Below are positions 9,183 through 17,713 of a DNA stretch of 47,841 nucleotides, one piece after another; the first letter of the stretch is position 1; each line of letters begins with the position of its first letter. The notes under the pieces are model-generated. The model saw only the letters and a program-made list of their open reading frames with translations, made no database searches and was not told the origin of the DNA. The stretch covers positions 1 to 47,841 of IMG/VR virus record IMGVR_UViG_3300047462_000148, one strand, 5' to 3'. The stretch comes from a virus. The position numbers and the translations under genes are program-made.

Positions 9183-10789
9183 TGGCTCTTACAAATTTCG
9201 TAGATCAAACAACAGTCATTGATGCTTCATGGCTGAATGGGATTGACGCAACAGTTAACGGAGCACTTGAAGGAGCAACGACGGCCGCTCAGATTCTCAG
9301 TATACTAGGGATTTCTAATCCAGTAATCCTATTGGCAAGTAATCCTAGTTTAATTGTCTCTGCAAACAGTTCAGGAGTTGTTAGCAGTTTTGCTAGTGCA
9401 ACAGGGCAAGCACAACTTTATTCGGGAAGTACGTTGAATCCTACAGGGGTTGTTTTTTCCCTGGGAACGTTGACTAATGTGACAGGAACTGTTAACGCCA
9501 CTACAGGTGTTTATGCGTTTACAGGTATGACGCAAAATACTGGGTCAATGGTTGTTAATGCACTTTATCAGGGAACAACTTATAGCATAACCATAACGAT
9601 TACCAAAGCTATTGCCGGCGCAACAGGAGCTTCTGGATCGGGGTTACAAGCTGTTTTTACGCCGCCGACGCTTACTGTTTTAGCAAATGCTAATGGGGTT
9701 ATTCCTTCGGGAAATTATGCGGCGGCTGTATCTCAATGCAGTATCTTTAACGGTTCGGTAAATGTGACAAGCCAGTGTACATTTACAGGAACCCCAACTA
9801 CAGGTATTATTGCTAGTATTAATTCTACTGGACTTGTTAGCGTTAGTAATATCTCGGGAGTAGTGTCAGGAGGTTACACCGTAACGGCCTCGTATAGTGG
9901 TGGTCAAGTAACAGCAGTTTTAGGTATTCAGGTTATTCAAGCTGGGTATCAAATTGTTACTTCAACAGGGGCAGTTACAAATCCTTACGAAGGGGAAATT
10001 GTTTTTGATTCTACTGACGGGCAGTTGTACAGGTATCATTCAGGGGCTTGGACAGTAGCTGTTCCAGCGGTTAATATCACAGGAACTATTACCGGGACAC
10101 AAATTTCTAATGGAGCTATATCGACCCCACAACTGGCGGCTAACTCGGTTACAGCAAGTCAGATTCAAACAGGAACAATTACCTCTACGCAAATAGCTTC
10201 AGGAACAATCACAGCTAATAATATTCAAACAGGGACGATAACAGCAGCACAAATTGCTTCGAATACTATTACCGCATCACAACTGGCTACAGGAACCATT
10301 ACAGCTACCTCAGGTGTGATTGCAAACCTGGCTGTTGGAACGCTTCAAATTGCAAGTGGAGCTATTACAGGTTTAGGTTATGCGAATCAGACTAGTACTT
10401 TTAATTTTACAGCTAATAACAATACTGCAAATTATTATGATAATGCAAATTGTTTTTTGACCATTAACTTAGCTTACGCAACGACAGTTATTATTACCGC
10501 TTATCAGGCTTATACAATTGGTAGCGGAGCTAGTAGCTGGTCAAACGGAGCCTTGGGTGGTATTTATGCTTATACGACAGGGGCAGGACAGGTTCTTATG
10601 TCTGGACTGCTTAAAATTAATAGTAGCTATTATTCTTCTCAAAACGGGGTTTTTATAATTGCTCTTCCTTCGGGAACAAGTACGATACAAACTTCGGTAA
10701 ATGCAAATAATAGTACTAGTCCGACAGGGACTAATGTTGCGGGAACTATTATTAATGCTCAAATTATTGCGCAGTGGTCTTATAAATAA
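9182..10789 (+). CDS. Tail fibre / receptor-binding-type protein, 535 aa
   Basis: The ATG at 9182 is preferred over the upstream GTG at 9134 because it overlaps the previous stop and has AGGAG in front. The N-terminus, with FVDQTTVIDASWLNGIDATV, is a common anchor sequence of podovirus fibre and appendage proteins. The body is Thr/Ser/Gly/Ile-rich beta sequence. Residues about 315-385 hold a tandem motif of the type TITxxQIAxGTIT, repeated about six times, as in fibrous beta-helical shafts. The C-terminal about 150 residues look globular and may be the receptor-binding tip. No depolymerase motif is seen. Confidence 0.75.
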   Translation: MALTNFVDQTTVIDASWLNGIDATVNGALEGATTAAQILSILGISNPVILLASNPSLIVSANSSGVVSSFASATGQAQLYSGSTLNPTGVVFSLGTLTNVTGTVNATTGVYAFTGMTQNTGSMVVNALYQGTTYSITITITKAIAGATGASGSGLQAVFTPPTLTVLANANGVIPSGNYAAAVSQCSIFNGSVNVTSQCTFTGTPTTGIIASINSTGLVSVSNISGVVSGGYTVTASYSGGQVTAVLGIQVIQAGYQIVTSTGAVTNPYEGEIVFDSTDGQLYRYHSGAWTVAVPAVNITGTITGTQISNGAISTPQLAANSVTASQIQTGTITSTQIASGTITANNIQTGTITAAQIASNTITASQLATGTITATSGVIANLAVGTLQIASGAITGLGYANQTSTFNFTANNNTANYYDNANCFLTINLAYATTVIITAYQAYTIGSGASSWSNGALGGIYAYTTGAGQVLMSGLLKINSSYYSSQNGVFIIALPSGTSTIQTSVNANNSTSPTGTNVAGTIINAQIIAQWSYK

Positions 10790-10798
10790 AGGATTGAA

Positions 10799-11011
10799 AT
10801 GCTAAACGATTCGAAAGGAGGCGACACGGCTGTAGTTATTACATGGTCAGGATTGTTTTTGTCTTATTTAACAGATATTAATTTGGTGCTGCAGACATTG
10901 ATTCTGATCCTGGCCTTTATTTCGGGTTGTTTTGCAGTTTACTGGCATGCCGTTAAGTTTGGGTGGATTAAAAGGAAAGGCTATGACGCAGAAAAATCCG
11001 ATCGGAATTAG
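10799..11011 (+). CDS. Small membrane protein, likely holin, 70 aa
   Basis: The product has one or two hydrophobic segments between about residues 12 and 50 (LFLSYL, and LVLQTLILILAFISGCFAVYW). It ends in a charged tail (KRKGYDAEKSDRN). Size, topology and position just ahead of a cell-wall hydrolase gene fit a phage holin, which makes the inner-membrane lesion that starts lysis. The next gene starts inside it at 10983. No dual-start motif is obvious. A different membrane accessory protein cannot be excluded. Confidence 0.65.
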   Translation: MLNDSKGGDTAVVITWSGLFLSYLTDINLVLQTLILILAFISGCFAVYWHAVKFGWIKRKGYDAEKSDRN

Positions 11012-11657
11012 GCTGAACAATCCGACAAACATTAGGTCGGTTAAAGGGCAGACCTGGATTGGCCAGGCGGCCAACCAGCCGGATGAGAACTTTGTGAAGT
11101 TTGTCGATGCGAAGTATGGGTACAGGGCTTCGAATCATATTATTATGCGAGGGTGGCTGTCCGGCCGCCAGTCTATCAAAGATGTGATTAGTCACTGGGC
11201 ACCGCCGAATGAAAACGACACGGAGGCTTATGAGCAAGCGATTAGCCAGAGAATCAATTGGCCTGTTGGCACGGCACTGGAATTGCCGGCTCAAATGCCC
11301 CAGCTTCTTCATGCAATCACGATTCAAGAGCAAGGTTTCTTTCCCTATACTGACCAGACGATTCAAGACGGGATAACCCTGGATGGAGGAGGCGATGTGA
11401 AAAAGCAACCACAGAGATCGAAGACCGTGGCTACGACGGTCGGAGCTGTGAAGAGTAAAACGATGTGGGTCGGAGCGGCGCTGGCGGTGGCGTCTAATGT
11501 ACAGGCGATGTGGCCGCAGGCGGCTGAGCAGTTTCACTGCAGTCCGACAGCAGTGCAGTTGGGAGGGAGTCTGATTGCTACGGTGATTTTGGTGTTGAGA
11601 ATGATGACTACGCAGAGTTTGATGGAGAAGGGTTTAAACACAGGAGATGACAAATGA
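10983..11657 (+). CDS. Endolysin-like / GIRxNNP-type protein with C-terminal membrane hairpin, 224 aa
   Basis: The ATG at 10983 is chosen because AGGAAAGG lies just upstream; longer in-frame starts fall inside the holin gene. Residues 7-17 read GIRLNNPTNIR, followed by W-I-G-Q, the signature of a phage family with a lysozyme-like fold seen in virion-associated and lytic muramidases. After a basic linker (about residues 140-155) come two hydrophobic stretches, MWVGAALAVASNVQAMW and LGGSLIATVILVLRMM, predicting a membrane hairpin. The gene overlaps the holin-like gene by 29 bases. The active site was not identified by eye, so enzymatic activity is inferred. Confidence 0.68.
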   Translation: MTQKNPIGIRLNNPTNIRSVKGQTWIGQAANQPDENFVKFVDAKYGYRASNHIIMRGWLSGRQSIKDVISHWAPPNENDTEAYEQAISQRINWPVGTALELPAQMPQLLHAITIQEQGFFPYTDQTIQDGITLDGGGDVKKQPQRSKTVATTVGAVKSKTMWVGAALAVASNVQAMWPQAAEQFHCSPTAVQLGGSLIATVILVLRMMTTQSLMEKGLNTGDDK

Positions 11658-12034
11658 GTGCGATTATTGGACTGCCGGCGGCATTGGGTTCACTGATTTT
11701 GGAATGGGGTATTAGTAAGTATATCGAGGCGGCAGGAAAGACGCCGGCGGAGCAATTGTTGAGAGCGCAGGCAATCAAGGCCATCGTGATGGATATTGAT
11801 CTGACGGTGCTGGGGCAAATGTCGGTGAGCAATCTGGCGACGGCGACGTTAGCGCAATTGCAGTCGAGCAATATCAGTGTATCGACGCAAATTCTGGTCA
11901 ATGGGCTGGTTACGGAAATCTCAGCTGTGTTTCCGATTCTACCTAATGGAAGTCTCTTGGGCGCGGCCAATGAGGCCCTGGTAGACCAGTTTCTCAAGAA
12001 CATCTTGAGTGTCACGGCTAAGTATGGTGCTTAG
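11654..12034 (+). CDS. Unknown protein in lysis cassette, 126 aa
   Basis: The start overlaps the endolysin-like stop (ATGA). The N-terminal about 20 residues are hydrophobic (IIGLPAALGSLILEWGI), and the rest alternates Leu, Ala, Thr, Ser and Val in helical patterns with no Cys or Trp beyond residue 18. I do not recognise a family. Being sealed between two cell-wall-hydrolase-like genes suggests a lysis or release role, possibly membrane-associated. The following gene begins directly after its TAG. Confidence 0.65.
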   Translation: MSAIIGLPAALGSLILEWGISKYIEAAGKTPAEQLLRAQAIKAIVMDIDLTVLGQMSVSNLATATLAQLQSSNISVSTQILVNGLVTEISAVFPILPNGSLLGAANEALVDQFLKNILSVTAKYGA

Positions 12035-12502
12035 GTGATTAACCTTAGGTTTGTCAAAGGCTCGGGGTGGAGTTCGAAGCTGATTACTTGGTTTAGTGGC
12101 GGGCACTTTAGCCATGTGGATGCCATTACGCCGGAGAAGAAGCTCTTGGGAGCGAGGTCGGATGAGGTCGGCGGCAGGCCAGCCGGCGTCCAAATCCGAC
12201 CCTTTCCTTACGAATCTACCCTCGACGAGAAAACCTTTTCAATCGGCTGCACTGATGCTGAAGAGAAATTATTTTGGGATTTCTTGTATGACCAGCTCGG
12301 TAAACCCTATGATGAGATTGGGATCTTTGGGTTTGTAGTGGGTAGAGATTGGAGAAACGAAAGTGCTTGGTTTTGTAGCGAGTTACAAGCTGCAGCACTT
12401 GAATATGCCGGCGTTTTACCTCGGCTTTATTCTCCAGTAAATAAGATAACTCCGAGTTGTCTAGCCACCGTATTGAGTGCGGTGAAAGCTGCCGCCAAAT
12501 AG
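12035..12502 (+). CDS. YiiX/NlpC-P60-like (permuted papain fold) cysteine hydrolase, 155 aa
   Basis: It starts with GTG directly after the previous TAG. Two blocks define the family. The first is GGHFSHVDAI with His27 near the N-terminus, and the second is AWFCSELQAAALE with Cys114 in a Cys-Ser-Glu context. This order, His before Cys, is the circularly permuted NlpC/P60 arrangement of YiiX/YebB/LRAT-type thiol hydrolases. Such enzymes cleave peptide or acyl bonds, so in a lysis cassette a peptidoglycan peptide or envelope lipid is a likely target. It is the last gene of this rightward unit and meets the leftward operon 24 bases later. Confidence 0.72.
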   Translation: MINLRFVKGSGWSSKLITWFSGGHFSHVDAITPEKKLLGARSDEVGGRPAGVQIRPFPYESTLDEKTFSIGCTDAEEKLFWDFLYDQLGKPYDEIGIFGFVVGRDWRNESAWFCSELQAAALEYAGVLPRLYSPVNKITPSCLATVLSAVKAAAK

Positions 12503-12506
12503 ACTG

Positions 12507-12550
12507 GTAATGGTAGGCGCCTAGAATCATTGTATTTTAGGCGCCTCCAT
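12507..12550 (-). promoter_or_regulatory. Dyad element copy 1 at the convergent operon junction
   Basis: Read leftward it is ATGGAGGCGCCT, 16 variable bases, AGGCGCCT, then ACCATTAC. The two self-complementary 8-mers are 24 bases apart, exactly as at 30197-30240, and both flanks match that copy. Part of it encodes the last residues of the 12527-13720 gene. It sits where rightward and leftward units converge, so a bidirectional terminator or protein-binding site is possible. Confidence 0.6.
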
Positions 12551-13720
12551 CCCGCTCACAAACTTCCCCGCTTCCACCCTAATCAAGCCGGCCTTGAGTG
12601 CCCCGGCTACAATGCCTTCGTAATCCTTGACATAAGGGAAAGAACGGTGGAGGTACTGGTATCCGGTCATGTATTCGACAGGCTGGTTTTTGGCCACGAA
12701 GTCGAGAAAGCGTTCGGCCTGAATCGAGTCTTCCGAACGGCCGATTTTGGCAAAGACTTTGGGCATGTCGAACTCTAGATCGCTGATCATGGTGTTGGCC
12801 AGAGCCAGGTCTTCATGGGTGATGACCATTTCGTCTCGGCGGCTAGCCGCCAGCACCATTCCTAACTTGTGGATGTGGGTTTGTTTCCGGGCGAGATAGC
12901 CGCCAAAACGGTCATCCTGTAAATGTTTCGGCGGGTGTTCATAATGAAACTTATACCATATATCTCCCCACTCAATAGCCTCCGGTGATAGGCTATATGG
13001 CCCGACCAGGTTAGTAGCGATATGCTCAAGATCATTGACGAGAGACTCTCGCTCTTGGGCAATTCCACGTGGGACGTGTAGACTCGGATACGCAACGAGT
13101 TTCTCCTTTTGATCGGTGTAGACGAATAGGCAGCGGGAAGTGAAGCCGCCGCCGATCACGTACTCGGGGAAGTTACCCGCAATCCACGACGGAGTTGTGC
13201 AGGCGACGAGGTTAATCCAAGGGTTTTCAACCACGTCGCTACCGGAGTTCTTGGTAACCTTCTTGAACGCCCCTTGCTTCGAGTCCCAGAGCGTCACCAG
13301 CAAATCAATCATCTCCCTGTCCGTAGGATTGATGAGATTGCCGAGTTCAGAAGATTCAAGCGTGAGCGCGCATTGTGCATGAAAATCTCCGGCCACTTCG
13401 AAAGACTCGGCAGATGCGGCAAAGGCAGTAACAAGTGCTGGCCAGGTAACAACGTCGGGACCGAAATTAACACCGGGGACTTTCCGGAGTATATCCATCG
13501 CGATAGCCACCGTAGTTGACTTCGAGACAATTCCTGGAGGAGCGACAAAGATAATGTAGTGGTTGCAGTGCCATTTAAAGTAAGCCATATCGATCCAGAC
13601 TCGCCGTCGAAGAGCACCTGCAACGGCGGCGACGCCGGACCAGAAGTGCATTCGTCGTGGAGCTTCTGAAAATCCTGCATAGTTAACATAGGCAGTGAGC
13701 CAGTCATCGTGGGTTCTCAA
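12527..13720 (-). CDS. Primase/helicase-type P-loop ATPase (DUF3987-like), 397 aa
   Basis: The protein begins with a short domain containing FSEAPRRMHFWSGVAAVAGALRRRVWI, the hallmark of phage and plasmid DUF3987-type replication ATPases, which act with or replace helicase-primase. The Walker A region is PPGIVSKST at residues 61-69, with Ser in place of the usual Gly before Lys67. The start chosen is TTG at 13720. It overlaps the polymerase stop as TTGA and has GGGGAG seven bases upstream, better placed than TTG at 13735. Downstream are LESSELG-type and WDSKQGAF segments likely forming the rest of the ATPase core. It ends the leftward operon. Confidence 0.75.
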   Translation of the reverse strand: MRTHDDWLTAYVNYAGFSEAPRRMHFWSGVAAVAGALRRRVWIDMAYFKWHCNHYIIFVAPPGIVSKSTTVAIAMDILRKVPGVNFGPDVVTWPALVTAFAASAESFEVAGDFHAQCALTLESSELGNLINPTDREMIDLLVTLWDSKQGAFKKVTKNSGSDVVENPWINLVACTTPSWIAGNFPEYVIGGGFTSRCLFVYTDQKEKLVAYPSLHVPRGIAQERESLVNDLEHIATNLVGPYSLSPEAIEWGDIWYKFHYEHPPKHLQDDRFGGYLARKQTHIHKLGMVLAASRRDEMVITHEDLALANTMISDLEFDMPKVFAKIGRSEDSIQAERFLDFVAKNQPVEYMTGYQYLHRSFPYVKDYEGIVAGALKAGLIRVEAGKFVSGMEAPKIQ

Positions 13721-16203
13721 TGGCAGTCTCCCCAAGAGACGTTAGAGGTCTTAACGCTGAAGGGGATAGTGAGGGGATCTTCGTAGGGAATCTGGATGCG
13801 GGCGGCTGATTCAATGAGGGTTTTGTAATCAGTGGAGTTGGTGGGGTATTGACCTGCGAGAGAATCGTGGACTTGGAGCAGGACTTGAACGCCTGGTAGG
13901 GTTTCATAGATGTTCATCCAGATTTTGTTGATAACGTTGGAGACTGTGGACTGGGGCACCCAGGCAATGGCTTGGGGGATGATTGAGTCTATACGGTCGA
14001 AGATGTACCAGCGATAGCCGAAACGATTTTCTATGAACTTGTGCTTGGTGATTTGGGTCTTGACTCGAGTGTGCCAGCGCTCAATGCCAGGATGAGCACC
14101 GAACCAAATGGCTTGGGCTTTTTCGACTTGGTGAACAGTCCAGCCAGTGTGGGCACTCATCGTCCGTGCCTTGCCGCCGTAGTTCGTGCCGTGGCAAAAG
14201 ACCTTGGCGAACTCCCGAAGGTTCTTCATAGGCCCGCGATGATCAGGATACTTGGGATGGGTTTCGACCAGTTCTTCGAGTGGTGGAATGGATTTGTTCT
14301 GGAGAACAAAGGCATTCATCAGGTGAATGTCAACGCCCTGCCGCAAGGCGGCTTTAAGCATCGCATCATCCGCCTCCCACACAACTACCTGGAGATCAGC
14401 TCTATCAAGATCCCCGTCGAAGAAAGTGTAGCCCTGATCCGGTATGAACATTGACCGGATATTGGGGTACTGATATGCGTCTCCGAGTCCAGCGATGCTG
14501 CCGCGAGCAACAGCTTTTCCAAGCGACTTGGACTTTTCAGAAGGGATGTTTTGCAGGTTCGTACCAGAGCCGAACGCATTTTCGCTTGAAGAGAGGCGGT
14601 AGGTTTTTGGAGCACTTTTGCCACTAGAGGAGCCTCCGATGTTGTAGGCGCAGCGCATCCGAGAGTCTTCGTCAAGGGATGCGGTGAGAAAATTGGATAG
14701 AAAAACGTTCATGGTTCGGATATCTGCTATGGCGCTGACCAGGGGTTTGAGGAGCGGTTCACGCTTGCCGATGGTTTGCAGGGCTTCGTCGTTCAGGGTT
14801 GGACGGGCCGGGGCTTTAGCTGTCGCTCGGGTCATGATGGGCGGCTGGCCGAGTTCGGTGTAGAATAGGTGCTGCATTTGCTTGGGCGAGGCGGGGTTGA
14901 GGTCGTAGCCGAGGAGTTCATGAATGAAATCCTGCCGCCGCTTGATTTCATCCTGGACTTCGAGAGTCAAGGCGGCTCGCTTTTCCAAGTCAATTCGGAC
15001 CCCGAGCTGCATGGCGCGGAGTACCGGCCAGAAGAGCTTTTGCTGAAATGCATGGACTTCCTGAAGTCCCATTTTTTCCACGAGCTTGAGTTCTGTCTGG
15101 CCGACTTCATCAGTGTAGACACAATCTTCACAGTTGTAATACCATAGTTGTTCCTCGCCAAGTTTGGGATCCCAATCCTTGCTTTCATCTTTCCAGTAAA
15201 CGTAATATTTGCAATAAAGACTCGCTTGAAATGCTAAGCTTTTCTGCATATCGCTGAATATTGCGTGTTGAGAGATCATGCAATCTTGGAAAACATTGGG
15301 TACAAAATTCCAGTGTCTCCATGTGTACTGAGAGTCGTATAAGATGTTTTGACCCACAACCTGAGCATTAGAATGGGTCAATATTTTCCACAGGAGCCAT
15401 ATAATTTCAGCCTCTTGATTGGGGGTCCAGTAGCCTTCTCTATTTTCCACACACATGAAGGGGATGCAGATGCAATCCTCTAATGTCCAGGAGAGACCTG
15501 CACAAGCGATATGTCCAGATCGTGTTTCAAGGTCAAAGGAAAGTCTCTGTGGACCTGTTTCAAGCAATTGAAGAATTCGTTCCAGTGCATCAATACAGTT
15601 CTCATAACTTGGCCGTATAATGAATCGCCATGAGGGCTTAGGGTACGGAATATCCGATCGATATGTTCCAGCTCTTCGAATGTCATTGAGTACGATTGCT
15701 CGGGATGACCAGTCTCTGAGGACTTGCCCAGGTCCAAAGGTGGGGATGACCTTTGGCCGCCCTGCCCCCGCGTGATCTCTATCCGTAAGCAACATTGATC
15801 CTCGCCACTTTCCAACTCCCCACAATCCTGTAAGGCTCCACAGAGCGATGTTACCAAGGGCAAGAATAATGTTAGGTCGCACCAGGGCAATTTCTTTAGA
15901 TAAGAGAGCTGATCCGGTGGTGATAGGTTCAAGGACTGATTTTCCACGATAGCTGATGTGAACATTGGTAGTGGCCTTTTGGGATTTGGCGATGAAAGAC
16001 ATTGGGTCGCCGCCGGACGGCAGGACCCTGGCAACGCTGGTGATGAAACATTCAGAACGAGTGATGCCGGCTTCATGGAGGAGCTTGTTGAACTCTTGGC
16101 CTTGGGCACCCTGGAGGGGGCTTCCGAGGCGCTGGTCGTCGTAGGACGGGGCGTCGATCACGACCATGATGCGGGCAGGAATAGGGCCTTCAGGTTTCAG
16201 CAT
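13717..16203 (-). CDS. UDG-superfamily / DNA polymerase I (family A) fusion, 828 aa
   Basis: Residues about 8-180 resemble family 4/5 uracil-DNA glycosylase: IDAPSYDD near residue 16, PNIILALGNIAL at 110-121 and PTFGPGQVLR at 154-163. Gly157 stands where the catalytic-motif His is expected, and the iron-sulphur cysteines are absent. Residues about 220-370 are the 3'-5' exonuclease with Asp224/Glu226, Asn286/Asp290 and Tyr356/Asp360. Polymerase motif A is DGDLDRADLQ near 596, the O-helix is REFAKVFCHGTNYGG with Arg663, Lys667 and Tyr675, and motif C is QVHDS near 777. All polymerase and exonuclease essentials are present. It overlaps the ATPase gene downstream. This is the phage replicative polymerase. 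Confidence 0.93.
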   Translation of the reverse strand: MLKPEGPIPARIMVVIDAPSYDDQRLGSPLQGAQGQEFNKLLHEAGITRSECFITSVARVLPSGGDPMSFIAKSQKATTNVHISYRGKSVLEPITTGSALLSKEIALVRPNIILALGNIALWSLTGLWGVGKWRGSMLLTDRDHAGAGRPKVIPTFGPGQVLRDWSSRAIVLNDIRRAGTYRSDIPYPKPSWRFIIRPSYENCIDALERILQLLETGPQRLSFDLETRSGHIACAGLSWTLEDCICIPFMCVENREGYWTPNQEAEIIWLLWKILTHSNAQVVGQNILYDSQYTWRHWNFVPNVFQDCMISQHAIFSDMQKSLAFQASLYCKYYVYWKDESKDWDPKLGEEQLWYYNCEDCVYTDEVGQTELKLVEKMGLQEVHAFQQKLFWPVLRAMQLGVRIDLEKRAALTLEVQDEIKRRQDFIHELLGYDLNPASPKQMQHLFYTELGQPPIMTRATAKAPARPTLNDEALQTIGKREPLLKPLVSAIADIRTMNVFLSNFLTASLDEDSRMRCAYNIGGSSSGKSAPKTYRLSSSENAFGSGTNLQNIPSEKSKSLGKAVARGSIAGLGDAYQYPNIRSMFIPDQGYTFFDGDLDRADLQVVVWEADDAMLKAALRQGVDIHLMNAFVLQNKSIPPLEELVETHPKYPDHRGPMKNLREFAKVFCHGTNYGGKARTMSAHTGWTVHQVEKAQAIWFGAHPGIERWHTRVKTQITKHKFIENRFGYRWYIFDRIDSIIPQAIAWVPQSTVSNVINKIWMNIYETLPGVQVLLQVHDSLAGQYPTNSTDYKTLIESAARIQIPYEDPLTIPFSVKTSNVSWGDCH

Positions 16204-16206
16204 GAG

Positions 16207-16374
16207 CTAGAACTTTTTGATAAAGTGGACTTGAAAGGTGCCGTTTTGGGCGTCGTCTTCGAATTCGAGGTCAAGGGTTTGAGATACGTGGTCGATGAAG
16301 GTGACAGTGCCGACGCGCTGGAGAACTACGTGGTAGACCCGTTCGCCAATGTGGAAGTCTTCAGTTTTGTTCAT
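16207..16374 (-). CDS. Small acidic protein, 55 aa
   Basis: The ATG overlaps the stop of the ParB-methyltransferase gene (ATGA), and the TAG lies 3 bases before the polymerase ATG, so it is a tightly packed operon member. The sequence begins MNKTEDFHIGERVYHVVLQR and continues as alternating strands (GTVTFIDHV, TLDLEFED), suggesting a small SH3-like or KOW-like beta barrel. The IGERVYH opening is common in short phage proteins beside replication genes. Its function is unknown. Confidence 0.8.
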   Translation of the reverse strand: MNKTEDFHIGERVYHVVLQRVGTVTFIDHVSQTLDLEFEDDAQNGTFQVHFIKKF

Positions 16375-17678
16375 TTGAGTTCTCCAAGGCGCTTGGCGGC
16401 AAGACCATAGGCGGCTGAGTCGAGTTCGATTCCTGTGGCTTTGACCTTGAGGCTATGAGCTGCAGGAAAGATTGTACCTGACCCGCAGAAGGGGTCCAGA
16501 ACGGTGTCGCCAGGCCGACAGGTTCGCTGCAGTAGGTCGACGAATAACGATACAGGCTTTTGTGCTTGATGACCCAAATTGGCATCGGACTTGTACTCCA
16601 TCACATCGGGTCGTAGGTGGAGAACTGGCCGGTCTCCTTTAACAGCATAAAGGCACAGCTGGTAACGCCGATGAGGACCTGAATGAGGCCACGGGGCGCG
16701 CTGGCTGGAAGGGTTGTGCCAGACAAAGGGGGTTCGGAATGGTTTCCAGCCGGCAAGGCTGGCCAATGTGCGAAGCTCATGAAAGCGATCAATATCACAA
16801 AATATATATAGATGAGCCATAGGCTTAGCAAAACGATAAGACTCAACAACAAGGCTTTTAGCAATTGTCTTCCAGGTCGAATAGGAATCGTCATAAAAGT
16901 GTGCTCCTGCTGCTTTGCCGTCGGAAGAGTTAAATTCCTGGGCGTCAATACCATAGGGAGGGTCGGTGAGAATGCAGTCGAAAGTTTCAGAGTGAATTAG
17001 TTTCATGTATTCGAGGGAGTCGCCTTGGAGTAAGGCATGGGCTTTGGCTGTGAATGTCTGGCCGACTTCGGCGGCGTGCTTGCGATTGGACTCCTTAGCG
17101 ATTTTCCTTTCAATGATCTTGACTGCATCTGCGCGAGAGCTGGCTTTAGCCACTTCGGGATCTTTAAGGTTTCGAGCAATGAGGAGTTCTCCTCGGACTG
17201 TTGCAGACGCAGCCGCCGGATGGTGGTCTGGGTAGACTTCGGCGGCAAACTTTTCCCGAGTGGGTTCAGGTAGATTGAGCTTTTTTGCTTGCAATGCTCG
17301 CAATTCGTAGAGACGCGCAGTAGCGGTTGCGCGTTCTTGCCAAGATATATCCACTCGACGGATATTTTCTTCGAGTTCGATTTCAAAAGCTTGGAGGTCG
17401 GTGAGGTCTTTGAAGAGGACCGCGGGGCAGTTGGTCGAGGCATAGGTTTTGTTCCCGTGTTTGAAGCCTTCGCCCATGATTTCGAGTTCCTTGATCGCCC
17501 GGACTCTGCGTTCGCCGGCGACCAAGTGGTAGACGCCATCTTCAAGTCGAACTACGATAGGTTGTATAAGACCCACGGAGCAGATTGAATCTGCGAGTTC
17601 TGCAATGGTTTCGGCATTGAATTCCTTGCGTTGGCGTTCAGGGGAGATGACAAGTTCGTCGAGGTTGACTGTTATCAT
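16371..17678 (-). CDS. ParB-domain / N6-adenine (N4-cytosine) DNA methyltransferase fusion, 435 aa
   Basis: Residues about 1-110 are a ParB/Srx-like domain with GERR at 55-58 and ENIRR at 104-108. Residues about 110-195 look like the helical KorB/ParB DNA-binding segment. The C-terminal half is an amino-methyltransferase: TDPPYG at 238-243 (catalytic DPPY) and DPFCGSGT near 394 (S-adenosylmethionine loop). Motif IV precedes the SAM loop in sequence, as in the beta class. The start is supported by AAGGA six bases upstream. A 15-bp palindrome lies 10 bases upstream, so the gene may be autoregulated through its ParB-like half. It probably modifies phage DNA against host restriction. Confidence 0.88.
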   Translation of the reverse strand: MITVNLDELVISPERQRKEFNAETIAELADSICSVGLIQPIVVRLEDGVYHLVAGERRVRAIKELEIMGEGFKHGNKTYASTNCPAVLFKDLTDLQAFEIELEENIRRVDISWQERATATARLYELRALQAKKLNLPEPTREKFAAEVYPDHHPAAASATVRGELLIARNLKDPEVAKASSRADAVKIIERKIAKESNRKHAAEVGQTFTAKAHALLQGDSLEYMKLIHSETFDCILTDPPYGIDAQEFNSSDGKAAGAHFYDDSYSTWKTIAKSLVVESYRFAKPMAHLYIFCDIDRFHELRTLASLAGWKPFRTPFVWHNPSSQRAPWPHSGPHRRYQLCLYAVKGDRPVLHLRPDVMEYKSDANLGHQAQKPVSLFVDLLQRTCRPGDTVLDPFCGSGTIFPAAHSLKVKATGIELDSAAYGLAAKRLGELK

Positions 17679-17687
17679 GCATTGTCC

Positions 17688-17702
17688 TTGTAAATTTTAC
17701 AA
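17688..17702. promoter_or_regulatory. Operator-like palindrome upstream of ParB-methyltransferase
   Basis: TTGTAAATTTTACAA is a perfect 15-bp dyad (7-base arms around one T). The identical 15-mer lies at 30255-30269 between two divergent promoters. Here it sits 10-24 bases before the methyltransferase ATG, after an intrinsic terminator. A leftward TTGCCT, 17 bases, TACAAG promoter-like pair overlaps it. Confidence 0.6.
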
Positions 17703-17713
17703 TTTGCGAAGGC

